Assembly (NCBI RefSeq): GCF_002105155.1
Contig: NW_019028980.1
Coordinates: 372,001-436,000 of the forward strand
Direction: 5' to 3'
Origin: Lobosporangium transversale
Lineage: Eukaryota; Mortierellomycota; Mortierellomycetes; Mortierellales; Mortierellaceae
Length of the DNA: 64,000 nucleotides
Position numbers and translations under genes: made by a program. The notes under the pieces were generated by a model, which saw nothing but the letters and a program-made list of their open reading frames with translations, had not been told where the DNA came from and ran no database searches. Positions 60,017 through 64,000 of this stretch are shown here, one piece after another (position 1 is the first letter of the stretch; each line of letters opens with the position of its first letter).

Positions 60017-61103
60017 ATGCAGTATACTATCACACGATTATCCTCTGAGGACAAGACCTCATCCGATATCGCCAAGGCTCTTTCGGACAACCGACCAGCA
60101 ACCTATAAGTTGGAACACTATTCTCTCTCTGGTGTAGGTGCGGTCCCCCGCGACCTTCTGGCTTTCGGAGGAGTAGAATGGGAAGATGTGATCGTTACTG
60201 TAAGTTTTTTAATATTCTCATATCCATCGAGAAAATTACTTCTGAAAGTGAAACGTGGGAAAATAAAAGATCTTCAAATGAGAACAATGATATAAAAATG
60301 ACGAAGATGAAATGTACTAAAAGATTGAATTGTTTTGAAAAAAAAAAAAAAAAAAAAAAAAAGAGCTGGCCCCATTCGGTCGAGGCGCCATTTGGAGTCT
60401 TCCCTGTTTTGCATATTCGTACTGCAGACGGTACTGAGTTTAAGATAGCCGAGTCATTCGTGATTGAGCATTTTTTGGCCAAGAAGTTTGGTCTATTGGG
60501 CGATAATGAATGGGAGGAGCTACAAATCAAGATGTTCCATTCATCATCCCTGTATCTGCGAGAGCGATCGCTTACGGGCGTAACTTGGTAAAGAGAAAGT
60601 CCTAGTTAATTTATAAGGATATGGATTTGGATATGGGCGCTCATGATATCTGTTGAAAGAAGGATAATGCGAGAGAAGGGGTAAAGAGGGATAGGAAACT
60701 CATACATTTTCTTTTTTTTTTTCTCTATTATGACGTTGTTTGATGGATTCTTACAAGGAACTACAAAGACAAGGTGGAAGAAGCAACCGAGAGATTTATC
60801 ACAAAGACGTTGCCACTCTGGATTGACACTCATACCAAACACTTGAAGGACAATGGATCGAACGGTCATTATGTTGGGAATAAACTGTCTCTGGCGGATA
60901 TCCAAACGGCCAATGACATTGATCACTTCCAGTTCGTGTACAGAGGCGATGAGATTATTGAGAAGATCAAGAAGAGTGATGAGATCTGGCGTGTCAAAGA
61001 GCGTGTCGACACGGATCCTCGCCTACGAGAGTGGCGTCAGTCTGAGGGATACAAGAATCATATTGCTGCATCCAAATCCATTTATGCCAACACTGGAATT
61101 TGA
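60017..61103 (+). CDS. Glutathione S-transferase-like protein
   Basis: Three exons: 60017-60199, 60364-60587 and 60758-61103; 250 residues, normal for a cytosolic GST. An N-terminal thioredoxin-like half contains PFGVFPVLHI (cis-Pro loop, matching GQLPVL of sigma-like GSTs) and EFKIAESFVIEHFLAKKFG (the Glu/Ser pair that binds the glutathione gamma-glutamyl group). The helical C-terminal half has YVGNKLSLADIQTANDIDHF, the GST N-capping motif with SLAD. The catalytic Tyr/Ser near the N-terminus is not obvious. Intron 1 ends in an A24 run directly at the 3' splice site (AAAAAG), an unusual acceptor with no pyrimidine tract next to it. Confidence 0.87.
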
Positions 61104-61949
61104 TTGAAAGTAGGGAAAAAAAAAAAAAGACATTTCATTAAATAGAATTTTATTTCATTTCTGGCGTCTGTTTGATGCCTGTTGTTCTTCCATATCTCCC
61201 TCGATTTAATAGCAATTACGGGATTTGATTAGCATCTCCTGAATGGCTGCCACCCTGAGGAACTAGTTTCAAAGTCAGCTGATCCTCAAACCATAAGACA
61301 AACAATGTGTTTCAATAGGATTGTGGTGTGCTTTTGGGATGCAGAAAAGACAGTGTACAATGTACATGTACGTTAAATGTGTGTGATAGGCACGTGCTGA
61401 CCTAGCCATTGCCAGACTTCAAGTCTGTCAACAGGCTCGTCAAGGAAAAGTCCTCATATATGCATCAGTTGGAGCCGAAATTTCCACAACGGCTTCTATC
61501 TACCATTTCAGAAGTCTCCAGCAAGGCTCAGCACTTAAAGACGAGATTTGATAACTATAATTATTCATGAAGATATATAAATAACACTCTTAGAAAGCTG
61601 CCTAGGCTATCTAATTTTAAATGAGTATCAAGCATTTAAGAAAAACATCATTATGCAATGAAAACTTCTTTAAAAGCCCCCAAATCCCCAGAAAGTATTC
61701 AGTTTTTAATAGGACTAAGACGTTAAGGACGATTGTTTTGTCCCTCGATGGCCGACGGTGACTGGCTCCTGGACCAGGACAGGCAAAAAAAAAAAAAAGA
61801 GTCGCTGAAACTTAATTTTCTAGTTATCTTAGCAATACGCCTTTTTTATTCAACGAAGAATATGGAGTAATAACAAACGATCTCTTATTTCACCTTGTAA
61901 ACCATTTTCCTATTCATTCATATTTTATATTTATCTAGATATTACTTAC
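61104..61949. other. Intergenic, 846 bp
   Basis: 3' flank of the GST gene and sequence upstream of the broken SWIM gene's 3' end. A TGTACATGTAC word occurs near 61358. No gene is seen. Confidence 0.45.
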
Positions 61950-62905
61950 TTACCCTTGCCTCTGGCGTTTATTACTAAGTTTGAGTCCTGGTAGCACTGG
62001 AAGCTGTGCTTCGCATTGCTCAGAGACTTTCTGTAACAGCTTGTACTACCTTGTACCCCCGTGCATTATCATCTAAGATGCTTTCTAAACGAGCCATCGC
62101 TGTAAGTGACATCTAATAAGCTGTCTTGCTGCCTGTTCCGTCACAGGCATCCTAGGAACTTCAGGTTCCTCGTGTACTAGTTCCTCTAAAAGAGGCTGTT
62201 CTCTAACTTCCCAATGTTCAGGGTAAAAAAAAAATTGGTATGAGGGAGCTCTAACGTCGCTAATGCGATATGCTTGCAGCACATTTTTGCTCGAAAGAAA
62301 TCAAGACATGTGGATCCATTGAACTGGTTCGCCTTCCAGTTGACTGTCGCCTCATACAATTTGTCTGGGTCAATGAAAAACTTTACACGAAAAACCTTGC
62401 CATTTGTTGTCGGAGACATAAGGACAGCCACAGGGCCCTCTAACTGTTCCTCTCAATATAATCCAAGGCCTTGATTTTGGCCGCCAGTCCTTGCTTCACT
62501 CCAGGCGTCATCCTCCCAACACGAACAGTGTGATGGATGCACATATGTTGGTAGTGCGGGATGGCTTTATGGATAAGGATGTATATGACTCGACGCGTCG
62601 TTGCCCCTTGCCCTGGAAAAAATGGCTCTTCAAAGTATTATGCCACGACTAAGTACTTCGTTCTGTCTCTACTTTCTTCGTCTTCACTATCACTATCATC
62701 GATAAATCTGGTTCTTTCTAAACCATTATCAAACTCAGCTAGATAGCACCTCTTGAGGTAATCCAAGTCAGACTCTGGTACTAGGTGCACTGTCGCTGCC
62801 GTCAATAAACATGAAATAAAAAATAAAACCTCACCAGGATCTCTATAATGCCCGAGATCATTCCCTCATCAAGGGCCTCAGATGAAGATGGTAGGTCCTC
62901 TGCAG
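61950..62905 (-). pseudogene. Degenerate SWIM zinc-finger protein gene
   Basis: A minus-strand coding relic with several lesions. Recognisable in order: LPSSSEALDEGMISGIIEIL, a possible intron, LDYLKRCYLAEFDNG, ESRDRTKYLVVA then an in-frame TAA, and a region with HYQHMCIHHTVRVG and AAKIKALDYIER. A frameshift near 62446 follows, then GKVFRVKFFIDPDKLYEA and a SWIM-like C...CCKH motif (CLDFFRAKMCCKHIALA). A second frameshift lies in the T/A run near 62225, and then HWEVREQPLLEELVHEEPE. At least one further shift occurs before the end near 61950. SWIM domains are typical of MULE transposases and of large SWIM families in Mucoromycota; no transposase core is seen here. Confidence 0.65.
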
Positions 62906-63830
62906 GAATAATCACTATGAATTGGAGCTGCTGCTTGTAGCAAAGGTGGTAAAAGTACATGCATATAAAGTATTGTTCAAGGAACGCAGAGTGGATAGCG
63001 ACGTGTGGCAGTGTTCAAGTGTTTATACAACTTCATATGAAACCCGAATAGTCGCCTCTGGGGAAATGAAAAAAAAAAAAAAAAACAACGATAACAACTA
63101 TGGTAGGATGGTACGATAGCATTCATACTGTTGCTTACGTTGACAGATGCATTCTGGACGCGTATAGCGCGGAAATGACTCCGTTGAAGTAGAGTCGGTA
63201 CAGTGTCCTACTTATAAAACATTTATATCAAGTCACTCAGAAGCCCTCGGTGCCTGTGTCTACAGTCAAGGTCGAATGTACATCATTTGATCGATGTTTT
63301 GAATGATAAATCATAGAGGAAATGGTCTCCTTAGTAAGTGTAAGGTTTCATAACTTGGTCGGCAAGCATCCGACGAGGGCTACAAACGTACGACATTCGA
63401 GCCTCTGTTTTCTAAATTAACATATGTATGATACTATATCAATATGACTGTTGGAAAGCGCGATCAACAATATGTTCCGTTCAAAAAGGGGTACAACTCT
63501 CAGAGGGCTTGAACATATCACCTGCATTAACCCGCATTAACGGAAGCTACAAGGAATTAATTCCAAAGATTATAGTGATATATATCCTTGACACGCTTCT
63601 CTACCCTTGTTTTAAACGATATATCCATCGCCCAGACTCGAAAAATAAACTTTAGATGTAAGATGGTTAGATGAGCAAAAAGTGTGGCTTTTAAGTTCAA
63701 GTGCGTGGGCACAATCCACCAATCATTTGAAACTGAATGAATTCTTTTCCCACCCACTCGAACGATTGTTGTACCGAGCAACTCTTTTCTTTCTTTCCGC
63801 TCCTACCCCTTCCCCCAGTTTTATCTTAAT
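62906..63830. other. Intergenic, 925 bp before the right-edge gene
   Basis: No supported gene. An A17 run lies near 63069. CT-rich sequence (63781-63820, TTTCTTTCTTTCCGCTCC) just before the ATG at 63831 looks like promoter or 5' UTR. Confidence 0.45.
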
Positions 63831-64000
63831 ATGATTGCCACCACTTCTCAAAAACTGCGCTCCTGGTTCGCATCCATCACTTCACCTTCGGCTACTCACG
63901 CTTCTGGGATGCTCATCCTCGTCGCTATTCTCGCTGCCGTGACTGAGGCTCACGCGGATTCTGTTGCGGCTGGCTCAGAGAGGACCATCTACAGTCATCA
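63831..64000 (+). CDS. N-terminus of a putative secreted or membrane protein (cut by window edge)
   Basis: The frame is open from the ATG to the last base (56 full codons). Residues 1-26 are polar with SQKLRSWFASITS, then a hydrophobic run GMLILVAILAAVTEAHA at about 27-44 that would serve as a signal peptide or signal anchor, with a plausible cleavage after AHA. The remainder (DSVAAGSERTIYSH) gives no family assignment. A CT-rich leader precedes the ATG. Confidence 0.6.
   Translation, partial: MIATTSQKLRSWFASITSPSATHASGMLILVAILAAVTEAHADSVAAGSERTIYSH

Overview
This window is nuclear DNA from an early-diverging filamentous fungus, most likely Mucoromycota in the broad sense. That placement is inferred from gene content and intron style, not from a database search. 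Genes are intron-rich with GT-AG introns carrying long A/T homopolymers. The window encodes clear fungal proteins (Chs7-type chitin synthase chaperone, Pet127, an Ndt80/PhoG transcription factor, CaaX Ras) next to genes usually associated with animals or bacteria (FIBP, ARMC8, AIF, a bacterial-type cytidylate kinase).

Layout. 1-3538 (-): Ndt80/PhoG transcription factor, cut by the window edge. 3539-8886: 5.3 kb without a recognisable gene, holding a 205-bp MITE and a minisatellite. 8887-11017 (+): Ras. 13005-14578 (+): Chs7-like chaperone. 14774-17275 (-): AIF-like mitochondrial oxidoreductase. 17628-19840 (+): SPF45-like splicing factor with an RS domain. 20059-21888 (-): membrane-anchored ALDH3. 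22492-23176 (-): small membrane protein, divergent from cytidylate kinase (23420-24529, +). 24844-26591 (+): a protein ending in a Rieske domain. 26676-30511 (-): Pet127. 30868-31822 (-): Isa2. 31982-34749 (-): DHX35-type helicase. 34870-34949 (-): tRNA-Leu(CAG).

35085-47378 is a nested transposon block just upstream of the tRNA. A 5'-truncated LINE with an 18-bp target duplication contains, in its reverse transcriptase ORF, a full Ty3/gypsy chromovirus with identical 170-bp LTRs and a 5-bp ATTAC duplication. A second truncated LINE copy and the tail of a third follow. The chromovirus carries an intact extra ORF on the strand opposite gag-pol, the most unusual object in the window.

47716-51268 (-): ARMC8/Gid5. 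After 3.2 kb of near-empty sequence come a GNAT acetyltransferase (54512-55224, +), ribosomal protein eL41 (25 residues, -), a SERF/4F5 protein (-), FIBP (57670-59231, +), a glutathione S-transferase (60017-61103, +), a broken SWIM zinc-finger gene (61950-62905, -) and the first 56 codons of a putative secreted or membrane protein at the right edge.

There are no operons. Neighbours are mostly convergent or divergent pairs with short spacers. Several nearby genes serve mitochondria (AIF, Pet127, Isa2 and probably cytidylate kinase), but nothing in the sequence shows co-regulation. Exon boundaries were deduced by eye from splice signals, frame continuity and family conservation, and need transcript support.
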